A DNA stretch of 64,000 nucleotides from contig NZ_CP065217.1 of NCBI RefSeq assembly GCF_015767675.1, forward strand, positions 1,178,001 to 1,242,000, in the 5' to 3' direction. Position numbers and translations under genes: made by a program. The first letter of the stretch is position 1, and every line of letters begins with the position of its first letter. A model generated the notes under the pieces. It made no database searches. It saw nothing but the letters and a program-made list of their open reading frames with translations, and was not told where the DNA came from. Origin of the DNA: Vibrio navarrensis (lineage in GTDB: Bacteria; Pseudomonadota; Gammaproteobacteria; Enterobacterales; Vibrionaceae). Positions 27,421 through 36,232 of the stretch are shown piece after piece.

Positions 27421-28301
27421 GCCAGCCATTGATTGCCGCCTTAAAACGGCTCATGAATGCACATCCAGAGGCGATTGCAGCGAGCACAATGACGACTGCG
27501 CAGAAAAGGCAACTCGACGAATTTTGCCGAAAGACTCACAGCGTACGAATGACGCCTAGCGGCAGAGGCGTTGCCTACCGCATTGAAGACTTAGCCGTCG
27601 TGACCGTGACTCTACAGCAATTGTCGCCACATCAAGACTTACCATTGTCGATTCCGCCAAGAGCCGCGAACATCGCCAGCACTCGAAGCAGTAAACAGGG
27701 AAGAATCACCCACGATGTTACTCATGTATTCATTAAGACCCAAGCTCAGCCGAACTGGTTTGACGGAGATAGGCCAACAGAACAGTTACAACGGGCGAGC
27801 GAAGAGTTTGGCGTTGCCGCGCTAGAAATCGGCGGCGACAAAAATCATTCACTGTATAGCGAACATCCTATCTGGCTTGTGGAGAACCAAGATCTGTTTG
27901 ATAGGCTTGATTGGCTGCCGACTTCGGAGCCCACCAGCGTAATTTGGTATCGTGGCCAACTGCACAATAAGTTGATCGATTGGCTGGCAGCCCCGCAGCG
28001 GTCGCCATTCATCTATTTATTTGCTGATTATGATGGAGTAGGGCTGAACAATTACCGCCGCTTAAAAGAGCGGCTCGGAGAGAGAGCCACTTTTTGGCTG
28101 ATGCCGAATTGGCGCGCCTTATTAACTCGCTATGGCCAAAATAAACTCTGGATTGATACTGCACGAGAGTTTGAATCCTTTGAGCGTAATGCTGGCCAAT
28201 GGCTCGAACAGGAAAATGAGTTAAAAGCACTTGTACAAGCAATGAAGAGGCAGGGGTTGGCCTTAGAACAAGAAGTGGTTTGGCTAAATAGTGCGCTTTA
28301 A
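27417..28301 (+). CDS. jetD: JetD-like Toprim (DUF2220) nuclease subunit
   Basis: The protein has 294 residues. The Toprim features are readable: glutamate in IWLVENQDLF (about 162-171) and the D-x-D loop in FADYDGVGLNNYRRL (about 202-216), which coordinate Mg2+ in topoisomerase VI-like and Wadjet JetD subunits. JetD cuts the extruded DNA. Its length is below the usual 350-400: the N-terminal DUF3322-like part seems reduced to about 130 residues. The start ATGA overlaps the jetC stop, so the four genes form one operon. Confidence 0.83.
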   Translation: MSQPLIAALKRLMNAHPEAIAASTMTTAQKRQLDEFCRKTHSVRMTPSGRGVAYRIEDLAVVTVTLQQLSPHQDLPLSIPPRAANIASTRSSKQGRITHDVTHVFIKTQAQPNWFDGDRPTEQLQRASEEFGVAALEIGGDKNHSLYSEHPIWLVENQDLFDRLDWLPTSEPTSVIWYRGQLHNKLIDWLAAPQRSPFIYLFADYDGVGLNNYRRLKERLGERATFWLMPNWRALLTRYGQNKLWIDTAREFESFERNAGQWLEQENELKALVQAMKRQGLALEQEVVWLNSAL

Positions 28302-28587
28302 CTGAGTAATACCGACAAGTTCAGCATTTTTGAGCAGAGATTAAGCGCACAATCTCATAACCATACCTAGAACATTGCCCACGGATCTGTTTTTTCATAT
28401 TCTCTCACCAAGAAATTTTTCGACTTTATCGTGTAGAGCTAACATGTTGGAAATGTAGCTTAATTTTCATCCAGTGAAATTGATAACCACGATTTTAAAA
28501 CGCAATCTTGGTTGATAATGATCAAAATTTATACGGTGTCGGCATCCTTGAGCTTGGTTTCGATGACGGTATAGCATAGGAAATAAT

Positions 28588-30327
28588 ATGAATAATGTAG
28601 AACAGCAGTTCCTAAATGAACTCGACGATAAGCTTTGGAAATCAGCAGAAAGATTACGTAATGCTTTAGACGCCGCCAACTATAAACACGTCGTACTAGG
28701 GATCATCTTTCTAAAGTATGTGTCAGACGCTTTTGAAGAGCGCCAACAAGAACTGCGCACTTTGTTTACCGAAGACAGCAGCGACGACAATATTTATTAC
28801 ATGCCTCGTGAAGATTACGACTCTGACGAAGAATACAACGAAGCAGTCAATGCAGAGTTAGAACTGCACGAATACTACCAAGAGAAAAACGTGTTCTGGG
28901 TGCCCAAGCAGTCGCGCTGGGAGTTTCTGAAAAGCACCGCAGCAAGGTCCATCGGCGATGACATTGAGTTAGAGAATGGCGAAACCTTCAAGCTTACCTC
29001 TATATCTAAGCTAATCGACAATGCCTTAGAAGCCATTGAAACGTATAAAATCGACGACAGGCTGGCAAATCCTAAGCTAAGGGGCGTATTGCCACGTATT
29101 GGCCGTTTTGAAGTCGACAATTACAACCTTACTGAGCTCATCAATAAGTTTTCCGATACCAGCTTCCGCAACCCCGAGTACAACGGCGAAAAGTTAGATT
29201 TGCACAGCAAAGATATTTTGGGCCATGTCTATGAGTACTTCTTAGGGCAATTCGCTTTAGCCGAAGGCAAACAGGGTGGCCAATATTACACCCCCAAAAG
29301 CATCGTTACCCTGATCGTTGAAATGCTTCAGCCTTATCAAGGCCGAGTCTATGACCCGGCAATGGGGGCGGGTGGCTTCTTTGTGAGTAACGATAAGTTT
29401 ATTGAAGCGCATGCCGCTGATAAACATTACAACGCAGCAGAGCAGCGCAAACATATTTCTGTTTATGGCCAAGAAAGTAACCCAACGACTTGGAAGCTCG
29501 CTGCCATGAATATGGCTATTCGCGGCATTGACTTTAACTTCGGAAAAAAGAACGCCGATACCTTCTTAGATGATCAACACCCCGACCTGCGTGCAGACTT
29601 TGTGATGGCCAACCCGCCGTTTAATATCAAAGACTGGTGGCACGCCAAACTTGAGGGCGATATTCGCTGGAAATATGGCACACCGCCGCAAGGCAATGCC
29701 AACTATGGTTGGATACAGCACATGCTGCACCACCTGAACGATAACGGCTCAATGGGCTTATTACTCGCTAATGGTTCTATGAGTTCCAATACCAACAACG
29801 AAGGTGAGATCCGTAAAGCGCTGATCGAGGCTGATCTAGTTGAATGTATGGTGGCACTACCAGGCCAGCTATTCACCAATACCCAAATCCCTGCCTGTAT
29901 TTGGTTTTTAACCAAAAACAAGAAAGGCGGCAGCTCAGCAACACAGAAAGGCAAGCGTGATCGCCGTGGTGAAACCCTATTTATTGATGCGCGCAACCTT
30001 GGCTTTATGAAAGACCGCGTACTGCGCGACTTTACCAGCGATGATATTGCCAAAATCGCCGATGTTTTTCACGCTTGGCAATCTGGAACAGGCTACGAAG
30101 ACGAAAAAGGCTTTTGCTTTAGCGCCAAACTTGAAGACATGCAAAAGCACGATTACGTACTAACGCCAGGGCGCTACGTGGGCGCAGCCGATGCCGAGGA
30201 AGACAGCGAGCCATTCGCCGATAAAATGCAGCGCTTAACCGCGCAATTAAAAGCGCAGTTTGAAGAGTCTGACCGATTAGAAAAGGCGATTAAGGAAAAT
30301 CTGGCGGGGATTGGTTATGAGCTCTGA
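28588..30327 (+). CDS. hsdM: Type I restriction-modification DNA methyltransferase HsdM
   Basis: The protein has 579 residues. The N-terminal helical domain (LWKSAERLRNALDAANYKHVVLGIIFLKY) precedes the methyltransferase core: motif I DPAMGAGGFF (about 256-265) binds S-adenosylmethionine, and motif IV NPPF (about 342-345) is the catalytic tetrad for N6-adenine methylation. QGGQYYTPKSIV and LPGQLFTNTQIPACIWFL are also family signatures. HsdM pairs with HsdS to protect host DNA and joins HsdR to form the restriction complex. The stop codon overlaps the next gene, with its ATG inside hsdM. The ends LEKAIKENLAGIGYEL reappear as a copy at 31428-31511. Confidence 0.95.
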   Translation: MNNVEQQFLNELDDKLWKSAERLRNALDAANYKHVVLGIIFLKYVSDAFEERQQELRTLFTEDSSDDNIYYMPREDYDSDEEYNEAVNAELELHEYYQEKNVFWVPKQSRWEFLKSTAARSIGDDIELENGETFKLTSISKLIDNALEAIETYKIDDRLANPKLRGVLPRIGRFEVDNYNLTELINKFSDTSFRNPEYNGEKLDLHSKDILGHVYEYFLGQFALAEGKQGGQYYTPKSIVTLIVEMLQPYQGRVYDPAMGAGGFFVSNDKFIEAHAADKHYNAAEQRKHISVYGQESNPTTWKLAAMNMAIRGIDFNFGKKNADTFLDDQHPDLRADFVMANPPFNIKDWWHAKLEGDIRWKYGTPPQGNANYGWIQHMLHHLNDNGSMGLLLANGSMSSNTNNEGEIRKALIEADLVECMVALPGQLFTNTQIPACIWFLTKNKKGGSSATQKGKRDRRGETLFIDARNLGFMKDRVLRDFTSDDIAKIADVFHAWQSGTGYEDEKGFCFSAKLEDMQKHDYVLTPGRYVGAADAEEDSEPFADKMQRLTAQLKAQFEESDRLEKAIKENLAGIGYEL

Positions 30328-31441
30328 GCTGTCAACGCTTGAACAACAGCTTTCCCCCCTGTTTGAACGAGTAGTGAGCATACTTGAACAGGCGCGTAGC
30401 AATGTCGTTCGTTCCGTCAACCACAATACCGTACTGGCCAATTGGCTGATAGGGCGAGAAATTGTCCTGCAATTACAACAAGGTCAACAAAGAGCAGAAT
30501 ACGGCAAACAAGTGATCGAAGCCTTGTCAGCCCGTTTAAATCGCAATTATGGCAAAGGGTTTTCGGCCACCAATCTTTGGTACTTCCGCCAATTTTATTT
30601 AACCTACCCAAACAGAATACCGATCCCTCACCCAACGGGTGGAGAATCTACCCAGTTGCTCGCCATTACCCACCCAGCGGGTGGAGAAAATGCGTTTTCG
30701 GCAAAGCTGTCATGGTCGCATTATCGCGCCTTAATGAAGGTGAAAGACGCCCAAGCGCGTGACTTTTATGAGCAAGAAGCCGCAGAGTCTGGCTGGGATA
30801 AGCGCGATTTAGAGCGGCAAATAAATTCGCAATATTACCAGCGCATACTGGCCAGCCAAAACCCTAACGCCTTAATTACGCAAGGGCGAAAGCAAATCAC
30901 CTCAGCCACCCCAGCCATTGAAGTGCTTAAAAACCCGTATGTATTAGAGTTTTTAGGGTTGCCAGAATTACCACAATTACACGAATCGCACCTAGAAAGC
31001 GCCATAATGACTCAGCTACAAGTTTTTTTACTGGAGCTCGGCCAAGGCTTTGCTTTTGTAGCTAGGCAAAAACGCCTACAGTTTGAAGATAAAGACTTAT
31101 TCGTAGACTTGGTGTTTTACCACTGCATTTTAAAATGCTACGTACTCATTGATTTAAAAATGACCGAACTTACCCATGCCGATGTAGGGCAAATGGACGG
31201 CTATATTCGTTTATTTGACGACCAATACACCAGCGAAGGCGACAACCCAACCATTGGCCTGATTCTCTGCGCTGAAAAAAACGAAGCCGTGGCCAAATAC
31301 TCGGTACTCAATGATCGCAAACAGATTTTTGCCTCAAAATATATGCTGCACCTGCCTACAGAGCAACAACTGCAACAGGAAATTCAACGCGAACTCAAGC
31401 TGATTGAAAACTTACAAGGAGAGCAGAATGAAGGTAATTAA
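30317..31441 (+). CDS. DUF1016 (YhcG-like) PD-(D/E)XK nuclease-family protein
   Basis: The protein has 374 residues. The N-terminal DUF1016 helical domain (VNHNTVLANWLIGREIV, ATNLWYFRQFYLTYP, KLSWSHYRALMKV) is followed by the C-terminal PD-(D/E)XK domain: DLFVDLVFYHCILKCYVLIDLK with the acidic residue and LK pair, then GQMDGYIRLFD. YhcG-type proteins are predicted nucleases found with type I systems and in defence contexts. The start at 30317 overlaps the hsdM stop. A short extra stretch with two PTGGE/PAGGE units (about 100-125) interrupts the normal N-terminal domain. The role in this operon is unknown. Confidence 0.87.
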   Translation: MSSELSTLEQQLSPLFERVVSILEQARSNVVRSVNHNTVLANWLIGREIVLQLQQGQQRAEYGKQVIEALSARLNRNYGKGFSATNLWYFRQFYLTYPNRIPIPHPTGGESTQLLAITHPAGGENAFSAKLSWSHYRALMKVKDAQARDFYEQEAAESGWDKRDLERQINSQYYQRILASQNPNALITQGRKQITSATPAIEVLKNPYVLEFLGLPELPQLHESHLESAIMTQLQVFLLELGQGFAFVARQKRLQFEDKDLFVDLVFYHCILKCYVLIDLKMTELTHADVGQMDGYIRLFDDQYTSEGDNPTIGLILCAEKNEAVAKYSVLNDRKQIFASKYMLHLPTEQQLQQEIQRELKLIENLQGEQNEGN

Positions 31442-31511
31442 GCAGAGCTTAGGGTTTGAGTTAGAAAAAGCGTTTGAGGATAATTTAGTGGGGATTGGTT
31501 ATGAGTTCTAA
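31428..31511 (+). other. Duplicated hsdM 3' end ahead of hsdS
   Basis: This frame gives 27 residues (MKVIKQSLGFELEKAFEDNL...GYEF) whose last 16 residues copy the end of HsdM (LEKAIKENLAGIGYEL) at 30280-30327. The repeat flanks the DUF1016 gene. It suggests that gene was inserted into the hsdM-hsdS junction with duplication of the hsdM end, which keeps the overlapping start of hsdS intact. It may be translated only as a re-initiation leader. Confidence 0.75.
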
Positions 31512-32123
31512 TTGGCCTCTTAAAAAAATTTCTGATGTTGCATATTTTCGGAACAATAAACGCATACCACTAAAAAGTTTAGATAGAGCTAAACGACAAG
31601 GTGAATTTCCCTACTATGGGGCATCCGGTATCGTTGACTATATTGATGATTACGTATTTGATGGTTCTTATTTATTAATCTCTGAAGATGGAGAAAACCT
31701 TAGAACAAGGAAAACACCAATTGCTTTTCAAGCTCACGGTAAGTTCTGGGTAAATAACCACGCGCACATACTGGAAGAAAAAGAAGAGGGAATCTTAGAT
31801 TACTTAGAGTACTATTTTTCAACTTTAGACCTTACCCCATACATAACAGGTGCGGTACAGCCTAAGTTAAACAAAGCTAACTTAGACACAATTGGAATAC
31901 CAATTCCGCCTAAAGATGAGCGTAGATCGATCAACCGAACCCTTAACCATCTTAGAGATAAAATTGAACTAAACACCCAAACCAACCAAACCCTAGAACA
32001 AATGGCGCAAGCCATCTTCAAAAGCTGGTTTGTCGATTTTGATCCCGTCAAAGCCAAGATTGAAGCGTTAGCAGCGGGTGGTAACGCTGACGATGCAGAA
32101 CTCGCTGCAATGAGTGTAATTTC
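31501..32123 (+). pseudogene. hsdS: hsdS 5' part, interrupted by IS66
   Basis: This is the first 207 codons of the specificity subunit, from the ATG at 31501. It holds the first target-recognition domain (DVAYFRNNKRIPLK ... PYYGASGIVDYID, VQPKLNKANL) and a conserved helical spacer (RDKIELNTQTNQTLEQMAQ, AIFKSWFVDFDPVKAK). The frame enters the IS at 32124 and stops at 32160. The 3' part resumes at 34500. If the IS and one copy of the 8-bp duplication are removed, the frame joins exactly (Val-Ile-Ser at the junction) into one protein of about 442 residues. Confidence 0.92.
32116..32123. repeat. Target-site duplication, left copy (GTAATTTC)
   Basis: GTAATTTC is repeated at 34500-34507 on the other side of the IS66 element; 8 bp is the duplication size of the IS66 family. 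Confidence 0.95.
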
Positions 32124-32156
32124 GTATCCGCCCCATGAACCCACGGGGCGATATTG

Positions 32157-33689
32157 TTAGTGTTTGAAGTTCCAAGGCAGGAGTGCATCGATATCAGGTT
32201 CCGCTTTCGCTAACTCCTGCATGCACTTGACCATGTAGTCGTAAAGGATAAGGCCGTTGGCTTTCGCTGTCTCGACGATACTGTAAAGCATCGCGCTCGC
32301 TTCCGCCCCGTTAGGGTTGGTCGAGAAGAGCCAGTTCTTTCTCCCAATAACCAGCGGTTTTATTGCGCGTTCAGCTCGGTTGTTGTCTATCGATAAGTGA
32401 CCGTCATCGATATAGCGGGTGAGCTTCGGCCATTGGCCGAGCGTGTATTTTATCGCTTTACCCAGCGGGCTAGACTCAAGCACTTTCTGAGTTGTCATCC
32501 ATTCATAAAGCTCATCCAGTATCGGCTTAGCATGCTCTTGGCGCTCTGCTTTTCGTTTTTCCGCAGACTCACCTTTTAAGCGTGATTCTATTCCATAAAG
32601 CTTCTGGATTTTGGCCAGCGCTTTATCCGCTTTACCTGACTTGCCTTTGCCTTGAAGCTTCTTCGCCTCCATGAACTTGCGCCGAGCATGCGCGAAGCAA
32701 CCGACATTGGTGACGAGATGAAGCCCATCATAAACACCATAGCCATCGGTTTGTAGATAACCACTGTAATCCCCCAAGAAGGCAACAGGGCACGCCCTAG
32801 CTCGACTGTTTTGATAGTCGTACAAGACGATATTTCTCACATTAGGGAGGGCGGCATCTGGCGAGTCTGCGCCCGAGCAGTAAAGCCACATATAACACTG
32901 TTTATCTTCTTTGAGGACATTGAGCGGCGTTTCATCCGCCTGAATCACCACTTGCTCAAGTAGGTGCGTTTTTAAGGCCGCGTAAAGTGGAGCGAACTTC
33001 TCACTGACTTGGATAATCCACCTTGCCATGGTGGTTCGTGAGAGTTCGATACCCGACTGGGTAAACAGGGATTCTTGACGGTAAAGTGGCATCGCATATT
33101 GGTATTTGCCGAGGATGATATTGGTCAACAAGCTTTCTGTGGCGAAGCTCTTCGGGATAATGCTTTGCGGCGCTGGCTTTTGAACAATGCGGCTGTTGTC
33201 CTGAGTTTGCTCGCATTGGCGGCAAGCATATTTAGGACGAACATATTCCAACACTTTAAGTACCGCAGGTGTGAACTCAAGTTTCTCGCTACGGTCTTCA
33301 CCGATTTTATGCAGACTATGTTGGCAGCAAGCGCACTGCTTTTCATCGTCGTCTAAATCGAGTTCGATAACCTCACGAGGCAAGGTCTTTGGCAGTGGCT
33401 GACGTTTACCGCGTTTCTTCGTTGTGATGGTCGTTGTGACAACTTCAACCTCTTCTTCCTTAGCGGCTTCACATTCCGCTTCGTTGAAGAGGTCACCTTG
33501 TGATTCATTGTAAGGCTTTAACGCCTCCGAGCGTTTAGCGAACTGACGGTCGAAGGCAAGTTTGAGTTGTTCAAGCAGCGATTGGCGCTCTTGTTTCAAT
33601 TGGTTTTCTGACGCCAACAGTGCTTTCACCATCGCTTGTAGCTCGGCAACATCTTGGCTTTCTGGGTTGATATTTGGCGTCTTTTTCAT
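32157..33689 (-). CDS. tnpC: IS66 transposase TnpC (DDE)
   Basis: The protein has 510 residues. The N-terminal coiled coil (ALLASENQLKQERQSLLEQL) and zinc-finger-like CACCQHSLH region precede the DDE domain with YLQTDGYGVYDG and DNNRAERAIKP, the latter carrying the catalytic glutamate region. HARRKFMEA and GRKNWLFS are family hallmarks. TnpC performs strand transfer together with the accessory proteins TnpA and TnpB. It is apparently intact and lies last in the element's operon. Confidence 0.95.
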   Translation of the reverse strand: MKKTPNINPESQDVAELQAMVKALLASENQLKQERQSLLEQLKLAFDRQFAKRSEALKPYNESQGDLFNEAECEAAKEEEVEVVTTTITTKKRGKRQPLPKTLPREVIELDLDDDEKQCACCQHSLHKIGEDRSEKLEFTPAVLKVLEYVRPKYACRQCEQTQDNSRIVQKPAPQSIIPKSFATESLLTNIILGKYQYAMPLYRQESLFTQSGIELSRTTMARWIIQVSEKFAPLYAALKTHLLEQVVIQADETPLNVLKEDKQCYMWLYCSGADSPDAALPNVRNIVLYDYQNSRARACPVAFLGDYSGYLQTDGYGVYDGLHLVTNVGCFAHARRKFMEAKKLQGKGKSGKADKALAKIQKLYGIESRLKGESAEKRKAERQEHAKPILDELYEWMTTQKVLESSPLGKAIKYTLGQWPKLTRYIDDGHLSIDNNRAERAIKPLVIGRKNWLFSTNPNGAEASAMLYSIVETAKANGLILYDYMVKCMQELAKAEPDIDALLPWNFKH

Positions 33690-33748
33690 GGCATTGATGA
33701 TACTAAAATCATGCCGTTAATGCTTGGTGGATAAGACTTTATTATCGC

Positions 33749-34102
33749 TTAAGTCATTGTAAAATCGTTTATTCTAACGGGTTTATGGCCGATAATCGTG
33801 AAGCCAGAAAGCAGTCTATCAAGCTCGAATTGAGTTAGGGTAAACACCTCATTTTGCTCTTTTGATGGCCACTTGTACTTGGCTTTTTCAAGGCGCTTAT
33901 ACCAAAGAGCAAAGCCTGTTTTATCCCAGTACAACACTTTGATTTTGTCGCGCTGTTTGTTGGTGAACAGGAACAGTGCGCCGCTGCCCAAGGGCAAGTC
34001 GGTGTCATTTTCGATAATCGCAGCGAGGCCGTTGATGGACTTTCTAAAATCGACGCTTTCACGATACAAGTAAATCTTTGGAGCGCTGAGCATGCGTTTC
34101 AT
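33749..34102 (-). CDS. tnpB: IS66 accessory protein TnpB
   Basis: The protein has 117 residues. IYLYRESVDFRKSINGLAA, GALFLFTNKQRDKIKVLYWD and GFALWYKRLEKAKY are the standard IS66 Orf2 motifs. Its start overlaps the tnpA stop by four bases (ATGA), as in other IS66 elements, so expression is coupled. Its exact role in transposition is not established. Confidence 0.95.
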   Translation of the reverse strand: MKRMLSAPKIYLYRESVDFRKSINGLAAIIENDTDLPLGSGALFLFTNKQRDKIKVLYWDKTGFALWYKRLEKAKYKWPSKEQNEVFTLTQFELDRLLSGFTIIGHKPVRINDFTMT

Positions 34103-34419
34103 GATAACGCACCGATAAGCTCTGCGAGATAGGTCGCTGGTGTGCCTTGTGGGATGCTCAGTTCAACATTGTTTACAAGTAGTGTCATGTTGGCAACGAC
34201 AACGTGAGTGGCTTGATACTTTGTCGTCTTTTCAACGACTTCTGCTTTAACAAAGCCAACCGTGTTCGGTTTTTCGATGTGCTTTAACTGTTGGCGCTTA
34301 GCGTAAAAAGTGGAAAGGCTCAGTCCGTTACGTTCACAGAATAATCGTTGTGATAGCTGGCTGGATTCATAGTGTTCGAACAGGGTTCGCCATTCTTGGT
34401 TAGTGCGTCGTTTGGCCAT
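34099..34419 (-). CDS. tnpA: IS66 accessory protein TnpA
   Basis: The protein has 106 residues. The N-terminal helix-turn-helix (RTNQEWRTLFEHYESSQLSQ, FCERNGLSLSTFYAKRQQL) resembles the IS66 Orf1 family and probably binds the element's ends. The C-terminal part ends SIPQGTPATYLAELIGAL. It is the first gene of the element. AAAGGAGATTT precedes the ATG. Confidence 0.92.
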   Translation of the reverse strand: MAKRRTNQEWRTLFEHYESSQLSQRLFCERNGLSLSTFYAKRQQLKHIEKPNTVGFVKAEVVEKTTKYQATHVVVANMTLLVNNVELSIPQGTPATYLAELIGALS

Positions 34420-34499
34420 TTCAAATCTCCTTTGGGTTGGAGGTTTGATCTTATTATTCGGGCTAGACGATTAGAATGCGGGGTTTATGATGCGCTTAC

Positions 34500-34507
34500 G
34501 TAATTTC
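34500..34507. repeat. Target-site duplication, right copy (GTAATTTC)
   Basis: Same 8 bases as 32116-32123, directly abutting the right end of IS66. Confidence 0.95.
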
Positions 34508-35213
34508 TGCCAAAACTGTTGATGAACTGAACAGCTTAAAGGCCAGCAATCCCGAGGCATTTAACAAACTCGCCCAAACCGCCGCGCTGTTTCCTGCAGC
34601 AATGCAAGACTCTGAACTTGGTGAGATACCGGAGGGGTGGGAGGTTGGAAAGCTAGCAAATATTATTGACTTTAATCCTCGGCGCACCCTCAAAAAGGGT
34701 ACATTGGCTCCATATCTTGATATGAAAAATGTTCCAACAACTGGCCACCTTGCTATAGAGGTTGTTGATAGAGAAATGGCTAGTGGGACTAAGTTTGTAA
34801 ACGGTGACACATTATTAGCACGAATTACGCCCTGTCTAGAAAATGGCAAAACTGCTTATGTTGATTTTTTAAAAGACAATCAAGTGGGTTGGGGTTCCAC
34901 TGAGTACATTGTAATGAGACCAAAGGAAGGCTACCCAACATCCATAGGATATTTGCTAGCTCGAGATACTAATTTCAGGCAGCAGGCAATTCAAACTATG
35001 ACTGGAACAAGTGGTCGTCAAAGAGCTGACGCAAAAGCCTTAGCCGAAACTGCTTGGCTTATCTATCCCAAAGAGCTCGTGAGGGCATTTGACAAAACGG
35101 CGAAAGGATATTTAAGTCTTGCCAAAATTAATGGTGATGAATCGAAATCGCTATCAGAGATTAGAGACGCTCTTCTTCCTAAACTCTTGTCAGGCGAATT
35201 AGTTGGGGAATAA
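34500..35213 (+). pseudogene. hsdS: hsdS 3' part, after IS66
   Basis: The frame resumes with VISAKTVDELNSLKASNPE, runs through FPAAMQDSELGEIPEGWE and carries the second target-recognition domain (NPRRTLKKGTLAPYLDMKNVP, TLLARITPCLENGKTA) and a final helical spacer ending RDALLPKLLSGELVGE, a common HsdS terminus. A new ATG at 34602 (MQDSELGE) could yield a half-subunit of 203 residues with one recognition domain; such half-HsdS proteins can sometimes dimerise, so residual specificity is possible but unproven. The next gene starts three bases after the stop. Confidence 0.9.
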
Positions 35214-35215
35214 CA

Positions 35216-36232
35216 ATGGACTATTTAATTCCTCAGTTTCATGACTACCTCAATGAAGATGGTGAGGTCGATGTAGCAGGATATACATTTTCTCGTGACA
35301 ACATCCTCAAGGAGCTTGAGGAGGAAGGTTATAAAGAAGCCTTTGCCGATTGGTTGCAGCAGCGACAGATAGAAAATCTAAGTCGGGCTGATGAAATACT
35401 TAATTTGCATGACAATCGCGCACGCTTTAACAGGCTTAAAGAAATATACGCTCGAGGCGCAGTTATTCCTTTTGTTGGTGCTGGTATGTCAATGCCAAGT
35501 AACTACCCTGGCTGGACAAAGTTTCTTTATCAAGTGCTAGATGAAACAAAAGTCAGTAAAGTGGATTTTGATGAGGCGATAGCAAAAGGACAGTACGAAG
35601 AAGCGGCGCAAATGCTTAGTGATGCTTTACCAGCGGGCTGCTTTCTTGAACATGTAGAAAATGCATTCGGCGGGAATCAAGATATTTATGGAGTTGTTCA
35701 ACGCTTGCCGCAAATATTCAAACAAGCAGTGGTAACAACCAATTTTGATAACGTGCTAAATCGTTGCTACGAAAACGCTAACTTTAACTTTGATGAGGAG
35801 TTACTTGGCCCAAATGCTGAAGATCTACCAAGGGCTTTGGGAGAAAACAGACGAGTTCTGGTAAAGCTGCATGGCAAAGCAAACTCCTCCCGCAATCGCA
35901 TACTAACCAAAGACGAATATGACAAGCACTATCAAAATGAGCAGGCATTAGAATCTGTCATAGAGGCGATCAGCAATCGTACACTATTGTTTTTGGGTTG
36001 TAGCCTGACCGTCGACCGAACGATTCAATGCTTAAAGCGTATTATTGGTAATAAAGATCCTGAAAATGTGCCTCGTCACTATGCTTTCTTAAAGCTCAAT
36101 GAGGGTGAAGATAGGATTGCAAGAAAAAATCAATTAGGTGAGGCAAATATTTTTCCTATTTGGTATACCGATGATCATGATGAATCATTAGAAGCCTTAC
36201 TGGAAAAACTCACAGAGGGAGTAAATCAATGA
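35216..36232 (+). CDS. SIR2-like protein inside the type I operon
   Basis: The protein has 338 residues. An N-terminal helical part of about 70 residues precedes a SIR2-type Rossmann domain: [11 protein letters not shown] (about 84-94), the [15 protein letters not shown] region (about 172-186) and KLHGKAN (about 218) with the presumed catalytic His, then [13 protein letters not shown]. These are the NAD-binding features of SIR2_2 proteins, which act as NAD+-depleting effectors in several anti-phage systems. Its ATG follows hsdS by two bases and its stop overlaps the hsdR start, so it is translated with the restriction genes. Whether it is triggered by the type I complex is inference. Confidence 0.87.
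   Translation: MDYLIPQFHDYLNEDGEVDVAGYTFSRDNILKELEEEGYKEAFADWLQQRQIENLSRADEILNLHDNRARFNRLKEIYARGAVIPFVGAGMSMPSNYPGWTKFLYQVLDETKVSKVDFDEAIAKGQYEEAAQMLSDALPAGCFLEHVENAFGGNQDIYGVVQRLPQIFKQAVVTTNFDNVLNRCYENANFNFDEELLGPNAEDLPRALGENRRVLVKLHGKANSSRNRILTKDEYDKHYQNEQALESVIEAISNRTLLFLGCSLTVDRTIQCLKRIIGNKDPENVPRHYAFLKLNEGEDRIARKNQLGEANIFPIWYTDDHDESLEALLEKLTEGVNQ

Larger units (their letters stand above)
32124..34499 (-). mobile_element. IS66-family insertion sequence
   Basis: The element is 2376 bp, carries the three IS66 genes on the minus strand, and is bounded by an 8-bp direct duplication. Its ends are related inverted repeats: GTATCCGCCCCATGAACCC at the left and GTAAGCGCATCATAAACCC (reverse complement of the right end), with 14 of 19 positions matching. 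It sits inside hsdS without loss of host sequence. The insertion looks complete and possibly active. The element is GC-richer in its transposase than the neighbouring AT-rich island DNA. Confidence 0.95.

Noticed and set aside
28308..28320. Additional arm-type repeat (GAGTAATACC) inside the island
   Set aside because: A single diverged copy far from either end; chance match is likely.
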